A stretch of 64,000 nt of DNA from UBA5448 sp045536965 (GCA_045536965.1 JAZSON010000032.1:62001-126000), one strand, 5' to 3'. Positions 24,024 through 33,545 are shown, counted from the first letter of the stretch. Numbers and translations are program-made. Notes: generated from the sequence alone by a model not told the origin.

Positions 24024-25379
24024 TTAAAGCAGGGCGTTCAATACGAAGTTTAAGATGAATAAGCCGGTGCAGATCCAGAGGATGAGGGGGATATCCTTGG
24101 CCTTGCCTTTGCAGGTTTTGATGATGCAGTAGAAGATAAAGCCTGCGGCGATACCATAGGAAATGCTGTAACACAAACCCATGAAGATGCTGGCGAAGAA
24201 AGCGGGGATGGCATCGTCGAGATCGTTCCAGTTGATGTTCTTGAAGGAGGACATCATCATAACGCCGACAACAACCAGCGCGGGTGCGGTTGCGGCAGAG
24301 GGAACGGCGCTGACGAAGGATGCAAGGAATGCGGAGAGGGCAAAGCAGATGGAGACAACCACCGAGGTCAAACCGGTGCGTCCGCCTACGCCGATACCTG
24401 CAGCACTTTCCACGAAAGTGGTGGTATTGGAGGTGCCGACCAAAGCGCCGATGGAGGTGGCGGTAGCGTCGGCAAAGATGGCTTTGTCCAAACGGGTTTT
24501 GAAGCCGCGACCGCTGTCAATGTTGGCGGTTTCTTCTTCGCCGAAGATGCCTGCGCGACGTCCTGTTCCGATGAAGGTGCCGATGGTATCAAAGGTGTCG
24601 GTGATGCTGAAAGAGAAGATGGTGATCAAAACAAGGGGCAGCTTGCTCATGTCGGAAAACAAACTGGTGATACCGCCGTCTTTAAAGATAGCGAGGAAGG
24701 TTTGCGGAAGTGCTTTGCAAGCGTCGGTGAAGCTGACAGTGTCGGCTGTGGTGGTGACACCCATGGGGATACCGATCAGGGTGGTGGCAACGATACCGAT
24801 CAAAATCGCACCTTTTACTTTCAGGGTGAGCAATACAACCGTGATGGCAAGGCCGATCAGGAAGAGCCAAAGAACGGGAGAATTCAAAGCCGAGAGGGCG
24901 GGAACGCCCGCGTCAAAATTGATAAGACCAATGTTGAGCATACCGATGTAAGCAACGAAAATACCGATACCGCCGCCAATGGCGTTTTGCAAACTCAAAG
25001 GAATTGCCTTGATGATGTATTTACGGATTTTGGTGACGGTGATCAAAACGTTTAAAAGACCGCAGATGAACACCATGGAAAGTGCTTGCTGCCAAGTGAA
25101 TCCTAAACCGAAGCAAATGGTATATACAAAAAATGCGTTCATACCCATGCCCGGGGCTTGCGCATAAGGCACGTTGGCAATAAGACCCATGATCAGGGTG
25201 CCAATGATGGAGGAGATGATGGTCGCCAAAAAGACAGCGCCCCATTCCATACCCGATTGCGAAAGAATGTTGGGGTTGACAACGATGATGTAGGACATGG
25301 CAAAGAATGTGGTCAAGCCTGCAATGATCTCAGTGGAAACACAGGTGCCGTTTTCTTTAAGGCGGAAGAATTTTCCCAT
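24024..25379 (-). CDS. NCS2-family purine (hypoxanthine/guanine-type) permease
   Basis: A 451-residue membrane transporter with 12-14 hydrophobic segments. GLTTFFAMSYIIVVNPNIL near the N-terminus, APGMGMNAFFVYT, and SAAGIGVGGRTGL plus FVESAAG in the core are hallmarks of the AzgA/PbuG branch of NCS2, which imports adenine, guanine or hypoxanthine with protons. The ATG at 25379 follows GGAGTTTTATC; the 50-codon upstream extension has no binding site. No purine riboswitch was seen in the leader. The hpt gene at 57 kb would use its substrates. Confidence 0.9.
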   Translation of the reverse strand: MGKFFRLKENGTCVSTEIIAGLTTFFAMSYIIVVNPNILSQSGMEWGAVFLATIISSIIGTLIMGLIANVPYAQAPGMGMNAFFVYTICFGLGFTWQQALSMVFICGLLNVLITVTKIRKYIIKAIPLSLQNAIGGGIGIFVAYIGMLNIGLINFDAGVPALSALNSPVLWLFLIGLAITVVLLTLKVKGAILIGIVATTLIGIPMGVTTTADTVSFTDACKALPQTFLAIFKDGGITSLFSDMSKLPLVLITIFSFSITDTFDTIGTFIGTGRRAGIFGEEETANIDSGRGFKTRLDKAIFADATATSIGALVGTSNTTTFVESAAGIGVGGRTGLTSVVVSICFALSAFLASFVSAVPSAATAPALVVVGVMMMSSFKNINWNDLDDAIPAFFASIFMGLCYSISYGIAAGFIFYCIIKTCKGKAKDIPLILWICTGLFILNFVLNALL

Positions 25380-25494
25380 GATAAAACTCCTTTTCTTTAT
25401 TGTTTCGTCTGCCTTCTTTCGACATGACAAGATTATTTTATCATAAAATTTCAATAATGTCACGGATTTTTCAGAAAAAAAATCAGAAATTTTC

Positions 25495-25523
25495 TTGTTT
25501 TTTGTTGTTGGAAGTGATATAAT
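25495..25523 (+). promoter_or_regulatory. Sigma-A promoter of the MFS transporter gene
   Basis: TTGTTT and TATAAT with 17 bp spacing, 76 bp before the start codon. Confidence 0.6.
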
Positions 25524-25599
25524 AAACACCTATTTTGTCATGCGTGTGTTATTTGTCTTGCGGAAATTATCCGCAATGGTCATAAAAGGAGAGTTTGGA

Positions 25600-26853
25600 A
25601 TGAGCTGTGCCAATAATAGATTGGGTAGATCTGGACTTTTGATTTTTTTGGGATGGTTGATGTATGCCACCTCTTATCTTGGTAAAGTCAATTATTCCGC
25701 CAATATCATTCAGGTCATGGAGCATTACGATGTGACCAAGCCGGAAGCAGGGGCGGTTCCGACCTTTTTCTTTTTCGCTTATGGTGTCGGGCAGATTGTC
25801 AATGGGCTGCTATGTAAAAAGTATAATATGAAGTGGATGATTGCCGCGGCTTTGGCCGTGTCGGGAGCGATCAACCTGATTATTGGGGTGAGCGATGTTT
25901 TTTCCATTGTAAAATGGTTGTGGATGGTCAACGGCTTCACCCTTTCGATCTTATGGCCGACTTTGATTCGTCTTCTTTCTTCCGCACTTCCTCGTAAAGC
26001 GCTTGGTAAATCCAGTGTGATTATAGGAACCACTGTAGCCGCGGGTACCTTGGTGATATATGCGCTCAGTGCACTGTATGTTTCTTTTGATGGTTTCAAG
26101 CTTGCTTTTTACACGGCGGCCATTGCCGACTTTGCGGTCAGTATTTTTTGGATTCTTTTGTATGACCGTGCGGTGTCTTTGGCGATACGGGACAAAACTG
26201 CGGAAGATTACGAAGAGATCAGAGAAGAAGCACCTGCGTCGGCGGTGCGAAAGCGTGGCGTAGGCAAAGATTTGCTGGTGATCATTGTATCTCTTTGTTT
26301 TTGTGCTGTGGCAGTCAATTTAATCAAAGACGGGTTAACGACGTGGGTTCCGTCAATTTTAAAAGATGTTTTTGATATGACCGATTCGCTTTCCATCCTG
26401 TTAACCTTATTTTTGCCCATTGTGGCTATTTTCGGCAATGCGTTTGCCTTGGTGGTGCATAAAAAAATCCCTGATTATGTGACCCACTGCGTTGTTGTTT
26501 TTCTTTGCATCGCGGCGTTTATCGGTGTTATTGTCGGTAGTTTATCCCTCCATTTAGCGATCGTTATGCTTTTATCGTTGATTGTGGTCAGTTTTTTTGC
26601 AGCCAGTCTCAACAGTGTCATCACCAGTATTTTCCCCATGTTCATGCGAGATAAGGTGGATTCCGGTTTTATCGCGGGTATTTTGAATGGTTGTTGCTAT
26701 TTGGGCAGTACCCTCAGTGCTTACGGACTTGGTGTGGTGGCCGAGTATTTCGGCTGGGGTTGGATGTTCGGCGTTTTGATTGGTTTTTGCGGTATGGTGG
26801 CTTTGGTTTGGTGTCTTTATAAAGCGATCAACGGCAAGAAAGTCGCCCGATAA
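25600..26853 (+). CDS. MFS transporter (organophosphate/sugar-phosphate antiporter-like)
   Basis: A 417-residue major facilitator protein with 12 predicted membrane segments. The N-terminal stretch LIFLGWLMYATSYLGKVNYSANI resembles GlpT/UhpT-type organophosphate:phosphate antiporters, and a large cytoplasmic loop (~residues 195-220, charged) separates the halves. Such proteins import glycerol-3-phosphate or hexose phosphates; the true substrate is unknown. AAAGGAG precedes the ATG at 25600. The upstream open frame from 25495 lacks a site. Monocistronic. Confidence 0.82.
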   Translation: MSCANNRLGRSGLLIFLGWLMYATSYLGKVNYSANIIQVMEHYDVTKPEAGAVPTFFFFAYGVGQIVNGLLCKKYNMKWMIAAALAVSGAINLIIGVSDVFSIVKWLWMVNGFTLSILWPTLIRLLSSALPRKALGKSSVIIGTTVAAGTLVIYALSALYVSFDGFKLAFYTAAIADFAVSIFWILLYDRAVSLAIRDKTAEDYEEIREEAPASAVRKRGVGKDLLVIIVSLCFCAVAVNLIKDGLTTWVPSILKDVFDMTDSLSILLTLFLPIVAIFGNAFALVVHKKIPDYVTHCVVVFLCIAAFIGVIVGSLSLHLAIVMLLSLIVVSFFAASLNSVITSIFPMFMRDKVDSGFIAGILNGCCYLGSTLSAYGLGVVAEYFGWGWMFGVLIGFCGMVALVWCLYKAINGKKVAR

Positions 26854-26865
26854 TCTCATGAATGT

Positions 26866-26904
26866 AAAAAAAGACTTGCGTTTTTTAAAAACGCAAGTCT
26901 TTTT
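26866..26904. terminator. Bidirectional terminator
   Basis: AAAAAGACTTGCGTTTTT and its complement form a long stem between the MFS gene and the convergent aminotransferase gene. Confidence 0.85.
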
Positions 26905-26913
26905 ATGCTTTTT

Positions 26914-28239
26914 TTAGTGCTTTGTCTCGTGGTACATGATGATGCGGGGGGGATTGCCGGGATCATCGGCAAGGAGTTCTTTGTAGTTGGCGCAGACCTT
27001 TTTAATTGCATTGGCCGTTTGTTCGATGAAATCGGGACGGAAATGCTTAAACCAAGGAGCGGCAAAACGCAGAGTGGCGATTTCTTCGGAAACGGGGAGG
27101 TTGGTGTCAAGCTCACGGACGTCTCTGTCGGTGTTGGCAATACGGGTGGGCTTGCCGTGACCGTAAACGTCGCAGGTCTGCATCAGGGGATGGGAGTGAA
27201 GCGGGGTGTTGACACCGACGCGGATGGGACAGCCCTCGGCAACGCATGCCTGCACGAAGCGGGTGAGGGAAAGACCCTCGAGTACCTCGGGATTGTAGAT
27301 ACCGCGGGAGGAATACCAGCCGCCGTTGGTAGAGCCGACGGTGCGGTCGGAAAGCTGGGGCGCGACGGCGGGAACGTCTTTAAGGCAGGACCAGAAATAC
27401 GTCATCGCCTTGTCGATCTCGGCGCATCTTTCGTCGTAGTGTGAAAGCTGCACGCGGCCGACTGCCGAGGAAAGCTGATGCATTCTGAATTTATAACCGC
27501 CGAAGGGGAGACCCTTGTAGTCCTTGAAATAGGGAGCACCCTCGAAGGAAAGTCCGCCCATTCTCTCGTAGTGACCGAGGCAGACGGCTCTTTCGTAAAT
27601 TTCGAGATCGTCGGTAACGAGGATACCGGCTTCGCCGATGGCGAGGGATTTGCCCGACATAAGCGACATAGCGCCGACGTCGCCGATGGTACCGACCTTT
27701 TTGCCCTTGTAAAGAGCGCCTTGGGCGTGAGACACGTCCTCGATGACCTTCAGGTTGTGCTTGCGGGCGATTTCCATGATAGGATCCATGTCAGCCACGC
27801 AGGAATAAGCGTGCACGACCATGATGGCTTTGGTTCTGGGGCTGATAGCGGCTTCGATCTTGGCGGGGTCGATGCAAAGGGTTTTTGGATCAATGTCAAC
27901 GTAAACGGGGGTTGCGCCCAAATCTACACATTGAATGGCGGAAGCCCAGTAGGTAACGCTGGGAGCGATCATTTCATCGCCGACGCCCAGGCCTACACCG
28001 TACATGGCGGCGAGGAGGGAGGCAGTACCGGAGGAATGACCCAAAGCGTACTTGGAGCCGATCCATTTGCAGAAATCTTCTTCAAATGCTTTTGTAACGT
28101 CGGTGCCCGACATGGCGCCGCGGCGAAGGACCTCCAGCATGGCTTCTTCGTCTTCTTGGGTGATGATGGGCCATTTATACATGTCGCCCGTGGGAAGTGT
28201 GACGGCTTTAGGACCGCCGAATAATGCAAGCTCGCTCAT
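26914..28239 (-). CDS. DegT/DnrJ/EryC1/StrS family PLP aminotransferase (copy A)
   Basis: A 441-residue fold-type I PLP enzyme. K197 in MSGKSLAIGEAG is the expected PLP lysine, D in EDVSHAQGA holds the cofactor nitrogen, and HSSGTASLLAAMYG binds its phosphate. Family members aminate keto-sugars or are involved in dehydration of amino sugars. This protein and the neighbour are very similar along their full length and both begin MSELALFGG. GGAG precedes the ATG. Its role could be keto-sugar or inosose amination; no partner sugar gene lies next to it. Confidence 0.88.
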   Translation of the reverse strand: MSELALFGGPKAVTLPTGDMYKWPIITQEDEEAMLEVLRRGAMSGTDVTKAFEEDFCKWIGSKYALGHSSGTASLLAAMYGVGLGVGDEMIAPSVTYWASAIQCVDLGATPVYVDIDPKTLCIDPAKIEAAISPRTKAIMVVHAYSCVADMDPIMEIARKHNLKVIEDVSHAQGALYKGKKVGTIGDVGAMSLMSGKSLAIGEAGILVTDDLEIYERAVCLGHYERMGGLSFEGAPYFKDYKGLPFGGYKFRMHQLSSAVGRVQLSHYDERCAEIDKAMTYFWSCLKDVPAVAPQLSDRTVGSTNGGWYSSRGIYNPEVLEGLSLTRFVQACVAEGCPIRVGVNTPLHSHPLMQTCDVYGHGKPTRIANTDRDVRELDTNLPVSEEIATLRFAAPWFKHFRPDFIEQTANAIKKVCANYKELLADDPGNPPRIIMYHETKH

Positions 28240-28326
28240 GATACAGTCTCCTTTTTAGAGTTTATGTAAAATTTTGCATTTGCAGGTTTAGTATAGCACA
28301 AAAAAGTGAATTGCAAGCGTTTTTCG

Positions 28327-28360
28327 AAAAAAACACCCTGCGCTTTCGGCGCAGGGTGAA
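28327..28360 (-). terminator. Terminator between the tandem aminotransferase genes
   Basis: CACCCTGCGC-TTTC-GGCGCAGGGTG followed on the minus strand by a long T run, so the two copies are largely transcribed separately. Confidence 0.88.
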
Positions 28361-28372
28361 GAAAAATCTTTC

Positions 28373-29698
28373 TTAGTGGCGGGTGTGATGGAACACGCCC
28401 ATGACCTCGGGGTTGCCCGGGTCGGTGGCAAGAAGCTCTTTATAGTTCTTGTAAACTTTTCTGATACCTTCGGCATACTGTTCGATCACTTCGGGACGGA
28501 AGTGCTTGAACCAGGGAGCACCGAAACGAACGGTTGCGATCATTTCAGATACAGGGAGGAATTTGTCGAGTTCGCGAACGTCTCTGGTGGCGTTGGCAAC
28601 ACGGGTGGGCTTGCCGTGACCGTAGATGTCGCAGGTCTGCATCAAGTTGTGGGTATGCAAGGGAGCGTTTGCGCCGGCGCTGAGACCAACACCTTCAGCG
28701 TTACAAGCCTTGCGGAACTGGGTCAAAGAGAGACCTTCAACAGCTTCGGGTTTGTATACACCCAAAGAAGCATACCAACCACCGTTGGTAGAACCGACAG
28801 AACGGTCAGACATCTGGGGAGCGACGCAGGGAACGTCTTTCAAGCAATCCCAGAAGTAAAGCATAGCCTTATCGATTTCTTCGCATCTTTCGTCGTAGTG
28901 AGCGAGCTGAACGCGGCCGACTGCCGAAGAAAGCTGATGCATTCTGAATTTGTAACCGCCGAGGGGGAGACCCGAGAAGGGCTTGAAGTAGGGAGCGCCT
29001 TCCCAAGACAGAGTGCCCATTCTCTCGTAGTGACCGAGACAGACGGCTCTTTCGTAGATTTCGAGATCGTCGGTAACAAGGATACCGGCTTCGCCGATGG
29101 CCAAGGATTTACCGGACATGAGGGACATAGCGCCGACGTCGCCGATGGTACCAACTTTGCGTCCCTTGTAAAGAGCGCCGTGCGCATGGGAAACGTCTTC
29201 GATGACTTTCAGGTTATGTTTGCGGGCAATTTCCATGATGGGATCCATGTCAGCCACGCAGGAATAAGCATGAACAACCATGATTGCTTTGGTTCTGGGG
29301 CTGATAGCGGCTTCAATCTTGGAGGGATCGATACACATGGTTTTGGGATCGATATCAACAAAAACAGGGGTAGCACCGAGGTCTACACACTGGATAGCAG
29401 TTGCCCAGTAGGTAACGCTGGCGGTGATCATTTCGTCGCCTACACCGAGGCCGACGCCGTACATAGCGGCGAGCAGGGAAGCAGTACCGGAAGAGTGACC
29501 CAAGGCGTACTTGGAGCCGATCCAGTTGCAGTAATCCTGTTCGAAAGCTTTGGTAACGTCAGTGCCGGACATACCGCCGCGACGGAGGACTTCCAAGGCA
29601 GCTTCTTCATCTTCCTTGGTGATAATCGGCCATTTGAACATATCGTCAGCAGGCAGAGTTACGGCTTTTTGGCCGCCGAATAATGCGAGTTCGCTCAT
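28373..29698 (-). CDS. DegT/DnrJ/EryC1/StrS family PLP aminotransferase (copy B)
   Basis: A 441-residue paralogue of the preceding gene with the same length, the same PLP lysine K197 and no gaps visible by eye. Differences cluster in residues ~225-370 (for example TLSWEGAPYFKPFSG against GLSFEGAPYFKDYKG, and RKACNAEGVGLSAGANAP against VQACVAEGCPIRVGVNTP), a region that normally shapes the substrate pocket. GGAG precedes the ATG and a good promoter lies upstream. A tandem duplication followed by divergence is inferred. Confidence 0.88.
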   Translation of the reverse strand: MSELALFGGQKAVTLPADDMFKWPIITKEDEEAALEVLRRGGMSGTDVTKAFEQDYCNWIGSKYALGHSSGTASLLAAMYGVGLGVGDEMITASVTYWATAIQCVDLGATPVFVDIDPKTMCIDPSKIEAAISPRTKAIMVVHAYSCVADMDPIMEIARKHNLKVIEDVSHAHGALYKGRKVGTIGDVGAMSLMSGKSLAIGEAGILVTDDLEIYERAVCLGHYERMGTLSWEGAPYFKPFSGLPLGGYKFRMHQLSSAVGRVQLAHYDERCEEIDKAMLYFWDCLKDVPCVAPQMSDRSVGSTNGGWYASLGVYKPEAVEGLSLTQFRKACNAEGVGLSAGANAPLHTHNLMQTCDIYGHGKPTRVANATRDVRELDKFLPVSEMIATVRFGAPWFKHFRPEVIEQYAEGIRKVYKNYKELLATDPGNPEVMGVFHHTRH

Positions 29699-29754
29699 GA
29701 TAAATCTCCTTTTCGTTTCGGATAATAATGATGCAAGGTTATCCTTACAGTGCC

Positions 29755-29783
29755 ATTATAGACGAGGAAAATAAAAAAAGCAA
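29755..29783 (-). promoter_or_regulatory. Sigma-A promoter of aminotransferase copy B
   Basis: TTGCTT and TATAAT with 17 bp spacing on the minus strand, 57 bp before the start. Confidence 0.6.
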
Positions 29784-29831
29784 CCCATTTTTGTAATTTT
29801 ATCGAGAAATGTTAAAAATAATTGCGCCGCC

Positions 29832-29860
29832 TTGACATTTTTATTATCTTCCACTAAAAT
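29832..29860 (+). promoter_or_regulatory. Sigma-A promoter of the ceramidase-like operon
   Basis: TTGACA and TAAAAT with 17 bp spacing, 37 bp before the start of the lipoprotein gene. Confidence 0.75.
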
Positions 29861-29896
29861 GAGAGTGAAAACACGCCTTTTTAAGGAGGGGAAAAC

Positions 29897-31315
29897 ATGC
29901 AAAGATTGTTTGTTCTTTTACTCGTTTTTGTGTTTTTGTTTTGTGGATGTTCGGATGCAACCGAAGCTCCCGCCGGCGGAGAGGGCGATTTACAGAATCC
30001 CGTCCCCACCGTGTATAAAGTCGGTGTGAATACGCTGTGTATTGATCCGCGTGCAAACGACGGTGCAACCCTCGCCGGATTTGGTAATGCCAACCGCAGA
30101 TATGACGGTAATCTCGACAGCATCGAGGTGTCTTGCGCTGTTTTTGAGGGGAATGGCGTAACCTTTGCCATCGTTTCGGCTGATATTTTGGGTTGGGACA
30201 GCGCGGTTATGGCCAACATCAGAAATCAAGTGGAAAACAAGCTTGGTTTTTCGGGAGAAAACATTTTGTTTAACGCTACTCATACCCATTCCGGTCCGAC
30301 CACCCAAACGAACACGGTGGGAATCGGCGTAGTCAGTGAGTCGTATAATCAATACCTCATCTCACAAACTTTCGATTGTATGCAGGGCGCATTCAATCAG
30401 CGGGAGGAAATGACCTTGTATCACGGCACGGCAGATGCCTCGGGCATTGCTTTAAATCGCCGCAAGGAAGTGAACGGCACGGTGTCTATGCTTCCCAATC
30501 CCGAGAAAGAGTGTTGTGAGGAATGCGATGTGCTTGTGGGCAAAAAGGATGGCACGGTGCGACTGATTCTTTTCTCGTTTGCCTGCCATCCCAGTATATT
30601 GAACGGTAACTATATGTCATCGGAATATGTTGGAGCTGCCCGCCGCGTGTTGGAAACAAGGTATGAAAATGCAACCGCCATGTTTATTCAGGGGTGCGGC
30701 GGCGATGCCAAACCAAATGTTGTGACCGAAAACGGAGATCGTTTTAAGCCGAATGATTATTCCGATGTGCAGATTATCGGCAACCGTTTGGCTCAAAGTG
30801 TTGTTTCTTGTATTGGTCGCGATAAAATCAAGCCTGTGGCGGGGGATCTTCTTTTCAAGGATACTTCTTTCACTCTGCCGATACAAAAAGAAAGTACTAC
30901 GAAAGAAGAATATCTGCAGATGGCAGAAGCCAAGAAGGGCCACTATCTTTACGAAGTGTACATGTGGTACTATGAAAACTACGATTCTTTACCCACATCG
31001 GCTCCCTATCTGCTGCAGCGTATTGATTTTGGCAGTGGTATGACGATTGTTGCCATGATGGGCGAAGTGGTTTGGGGATATGACAAGCTCATCTCGGATC
31101 TGTTACCTGAACGCAATGTGTTGGTTGCAGGGTATTCCAATGGAGTATACGGATATATATGCACCACCGATATGTATGACGAGGGCGGATACGAGCCTTA
31201 TGGCAGTACGGGTATTTACCAACTTTCTTATGGGTATCCGCGTGATATTCAAGACACTATTATGACCTATGCCGCAACATTGTGCGGCAAGGCGGCGGGA
31301 GGAAATAATTCTTGA
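29897..31315 (+). CDS. Neutral/alkaline ceramidase N-terminal-domain lipoprotein
   Basis: A 472-residue exported protein: signal peptide with a lipobox-like FCGC (C19), then a domain matching the catalytic domain of neutral ceramidases. NATHTHSGP (H129, H131) is the zinc motif; FACHPSIL and IQGCGGDAKPN are further conserved segments. Known enzymes cleave N-acyl bonds of ceramide, but many bacterial members of this family are uncharacterised, and this one lacks the C-terminal domain of full-length (~650 residue) ceramidases. GGAGGG lies before the ATG. Its stop TGA overlaps the TTG start of the next gene. Confidence 0.82.
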   Translation: MQRLFVLLLVFVFLFCGCSDATEAPAGGEGDLQNPVPTVYKVGVNTLCIDPRANDGATLAGFGNANRRYDGNLDSIEVSCAVFEGNGVTFAIVSADILGWDSAVMANIRNQVENKLGFSGENILFNATHTHSGPTTQTNTVGIGVVSESYNQYLISQTFDCMQGAFNQREEMTLYHGTADASGIALNRRKEVNGTVSMLPNPEKECCEECDVLVGKKDGTVRLILFSFACHPSILNGNYMSSEYVGAARRVLETRYENATAMFIQGCGGDAKPNVVTENGDRFKPNDYSDVQIIGNRLAQSVVSCIGRDKIKPVAGDLLFKDTSFTLPIQKESTTKEEYLQMAEAKKGHYLYEVYMWYYENYDSLPTSAPYLLQRIDFGSGMTIVAMMGEVVWGYDKLISDLLPERNVLVAGYSNGVYGYICTTDMYDEGGYEPYGSTGIYQLSYGYPRDIQDTIMTYAATLCGKAAGGNNS

Positions 31316-32166
31316 TCTATCTGATTCTTACTGCGGTCATATGGGGATTTGCCTTTGTTGCGCAGGTGGTTGCAGCCGGGACTGTTCCCATGTTCACTTT
31401 CAACACTCTGCGTTATGCACTCGGAACGACCACCCTCATTCCCGTGGTCTTGTTTTTTGAAAAAAAGCACTTTTTTAAAAATGCCGTAAAAAAAACCGTC
31501 CTGCCGGCTATGCTGGCAGGTGCGATTCTGTTTATTGCTTCTTCTCTTCAGCAGTACGGTATTGAACTTACACATTCTGCGGGAGAAGCGAGTTTTCTGA
31601 CCGGTCTTTACACCGTGCTTGTTCCCATTTTCGGTATCTTTCTCGGACGCAGACCGAGTCTTTTTGCCGCGGGGGGAGCAATTTTGGCTGTCACGGGATT
31701 GTATCTTGTGTCGGTGCAGGGGGCTTTTTCCATCAGTTTGGGACACGGCATCCTTTTGATCAGCGCTTGTTTTTGGGCGTGGCATATTATCGTGCTGGAT
31801 AAATTCGCGTCCGATTGTCCGCCCATATTGTTTTCTTGTTTCCAATTTGCTTTCAGCGGGATTTTGTCTTTGCCCTGTATGCTTGCCCTCGAATCGGTGG
31901 CGTGGAGCGATATTTCGGCCGCATCTCCCTCTCTTTTATTTGCAGGTGTTTTATCGACCGGTGTTGCTTTCACCATGCAAATGGTGGGGCAAAAAAGAGT
32001 GGAATCCTCGACGGCCGCCGTGGTGCTGTCGAGCGAATCGGTGTTCGGTGTCATCGGCGGGGCTTTGATTTTGGAGGAAGTGATGTCGGTGCGCGCCTAC
32101 GTTGGCTGTGCTTTGATGTTTTGCGGCATTTTGCTTTCCCAATACAATGGGCGAAAAAAACTATAA
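31312..32166 (+). CDS. DMT-superfamily (EamA) transporter
   Basis: A 284-residue protein with ten predicted membrane segments as two EamA repeats (each ~140 residues; VIWGFAFVAQ in the first, SESVFGVIGGALILEE in the second). Members export or exchange small metabolites. The TTG start shares bases with the TGA stop of the lipoprotein gene and has GGAGGAAAT upstream, so translation is coupled. Substrate unknown. Confidence 0.88.
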   Translation: MIYLILTAVIWGFAFVAQVVAAGTVPMFTFNTLRYALGTTTLIPVVLFFEKKHFFKNAVKKTVLPAMLAGAILFIASSLQQYGIELTHSAGEASFLTGLYTVLVPIFGIFLGRRPSLFAAGGAILAVTGLYLVSVQGAFSISLGHGILLISACFWAWHIIVLDKFASDCPPILFSCFQFAFSGILSLPCMLALESVAWSDISAASPSLLFAGVLSTGVAFTMQMVGQKRVESSTAAVVLSSESVFGVIGGALILEEVMSVRAYVGCALMFCGILLSQYNGRKKL

Positions 32167-32190
32167 AAAAGGTATAAAAAGGTAGTTTGA

Positions 32191-33429
32191 ATGGACCGTA
32201 CTTATCGTCGAACGAAATATGCTTGCTACGTGACGGGGGCATCCACCGCCATCATTGTGGTGTTATCCCCCTTGCTGTTTTTGACCTTTCGGGAGACTTA
32301 CGGTATTTCCTTCGGACAGCTCGGTGCCATCGTGCTGGTCAATTTTTGCGTGCAGCTTGGAATCGATTTGGTCTTCTCGTTTTTCTCGCATCGCTTCAAT
32401 ATGCAGAAAACCGTCAAGCTCATGCCCCTTTTTACCACCGTTGGACTCGTTGTATATGGGGTACTTCCACCCCTTTTTCCTTCGATGGCTTACGTGTGGA
32501 TCCTCGTCGGTACGGTGATCTTCGCCCTTTCGGGCGGTCTTTGTGAGGTGCTTGCAAGTCCGGTGGTCGCTGCCATTCCCTCCGAAAATCCCGAGCGGGA
32601 AATGAGCACCCTCCATTCCATGTATGCCTGGGGCACACTGGTCGTGGTGGCGGTCAGCAGTGGGTTTATCGCACTGTTCGGCCGTGAGTATTGGTACTTT
32701 TTGGCTCTCCTTTGGGCAATCGTTCCCTTTGTTGCCTCGCTCCTGTTTGCAGGCGCCAAGATCCCGCCCCTTGAAACCCCCAAGCGTGCCTCAAATGCGG
32801 CCTCGTTTTTGAAGGACAAGGGCTTTATCTTCTGCATGGTCTGTATGTTTTGCGCAGGTGCTGCCGAATGCACCATGTCCCAATGGTCCTCGGGCTATCT
32901 GGAGGCGGTGTTTGGTATCGATAAGTTTTGGGGTGATATATTCGGCGTCGCCGTTTTCGGCGTTGCTCTCGGACTCGGCAGAACGCTTTACGGAAAATAC
33001 GGAAAAAATATTCTTCGTGTTCTCTTTTTGGGGGCGCTGGGGACCATCGTTTGTTATTTGTTGGCGGGCCTTTCCAATCTGCCGCTTGTCGGTCTCTTTG
33101 CCTGTGCGTTCACGGGCTTTAGCACTTCCATGCTGTGGCCGGGGAGTCTTTTGATGATGTCCGACCGTTTTCCCGCCGCGGGGGTCGCCATGTATGCCTT
33201 GATGGCTGCCGCGGGTGATCTGGGTGTTTCGGTCGGCTCTCAAATGGTCGGATCGCTCACCGATGCCATCATCGCTTTCGACGGTGCTGCGGTGTGGGCG
33301 GCGGATCTTGGCATGACGGTCGAGCAGTTCGGCATGAAATGCGGTGTCCTTGCGGCGACGATTTTCCCTCTTGTCGCAACGCTTTTGTATTTTTTGGCTT
33401 ATCGAAGCTCCAAGAAAACGAACGTATAA
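32191..33429 (+). CDS. MFS transporter (sugar permease-like)
   Basis: A 412-residue major facilitator protein with 12 membrane segments. YGISFGQLGAIVLVNF near the N-terminus and AAECTMSQWSSGYLE at the start of the second half are typical of the FucP-related/FKBP-like MFS branch seen beside carbohydrate genes in gut Clostridia. It begins 24 bp after the DMT gene and ends the operon. An AAAAGG sequence precedes the ATG. Substrate unknown. Confidence 0.85.
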   Translation: MDRTYRRTKYACYVTGASTAIIVVLSPLLFLTFRETYGISFGQLGAIVLVNFCVQLGIDLVFSFFSHRFNMQKTVKLMPLFTTVGLVVYGVLPPLFPSMAYVWILVGTVIFALSGGLCEVLASPVVAAIPSENPEREMSTLHSMYAWGTLVVVAVSSGFIALFGREYWYFLALLWAIVPFVASLLFAGAKIPPLETPKRASNAASFLKDKGFIFCMVCMFCAGAAECTMSQWSSGYLEAVFGIDKFWGDIFGVAVFGVALGLGRTLYGKYGKNILRVLFLGALGTIVCYLLAGLSNLPLVGLFACAFTGFSTSMLWPGSLLMMSDRFPAAGVAMYALMAAAGDLGVSVGSQMVGSLTDAIIAFDGAAVWAADLGMTVEQFGMKCGVLAATIFPLVATLLYFLAYRSSKKTNV

Positions 33430-33431
33430 TA

Positions 33432-33460
33432 AAATGCCGCCGAATCTCGGCGGCATTTTT
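33432..33460 (+). terminator. Terminator of the ceramidase-like operon
   Basis: AAATGCCGCCGA-ATC-TCGGCGGCATTT followed by TT. Confidence 0.88.
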
Positions 33461-33516
33461 CATACCGTAAAAAAACGTCTGCAAGGCATATCCCCTTTGC
33501 AGGTCGCGCCGCATAC

Positions 33517-33545
33517 TTGCAAAAGACAGCGGGATTTGCTATAAT
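33517..33545 (+). promoter_or_regulatory. Sigma-A promoter of the CPBP protease gene
   Basis: TTGCAA and TATAAT with 17 bp spacing, 60 bp before the start codon. Confidence 0.75.

Noticed and set aside
25380..25494. Purine riboswitch upstream of the NCS2 permease
   Set aside because: No conserved purine-aptamer core or three-way junction could be drawn in the short AT-rich leader.
28376..29683. A 435-codon open frame antisense to an aminotransferase gene
   Set aside because: The DegT gene on the other strand has all its catalytic motifs; the same antisense frame is also open over the paralogue, as expected from codon bias.
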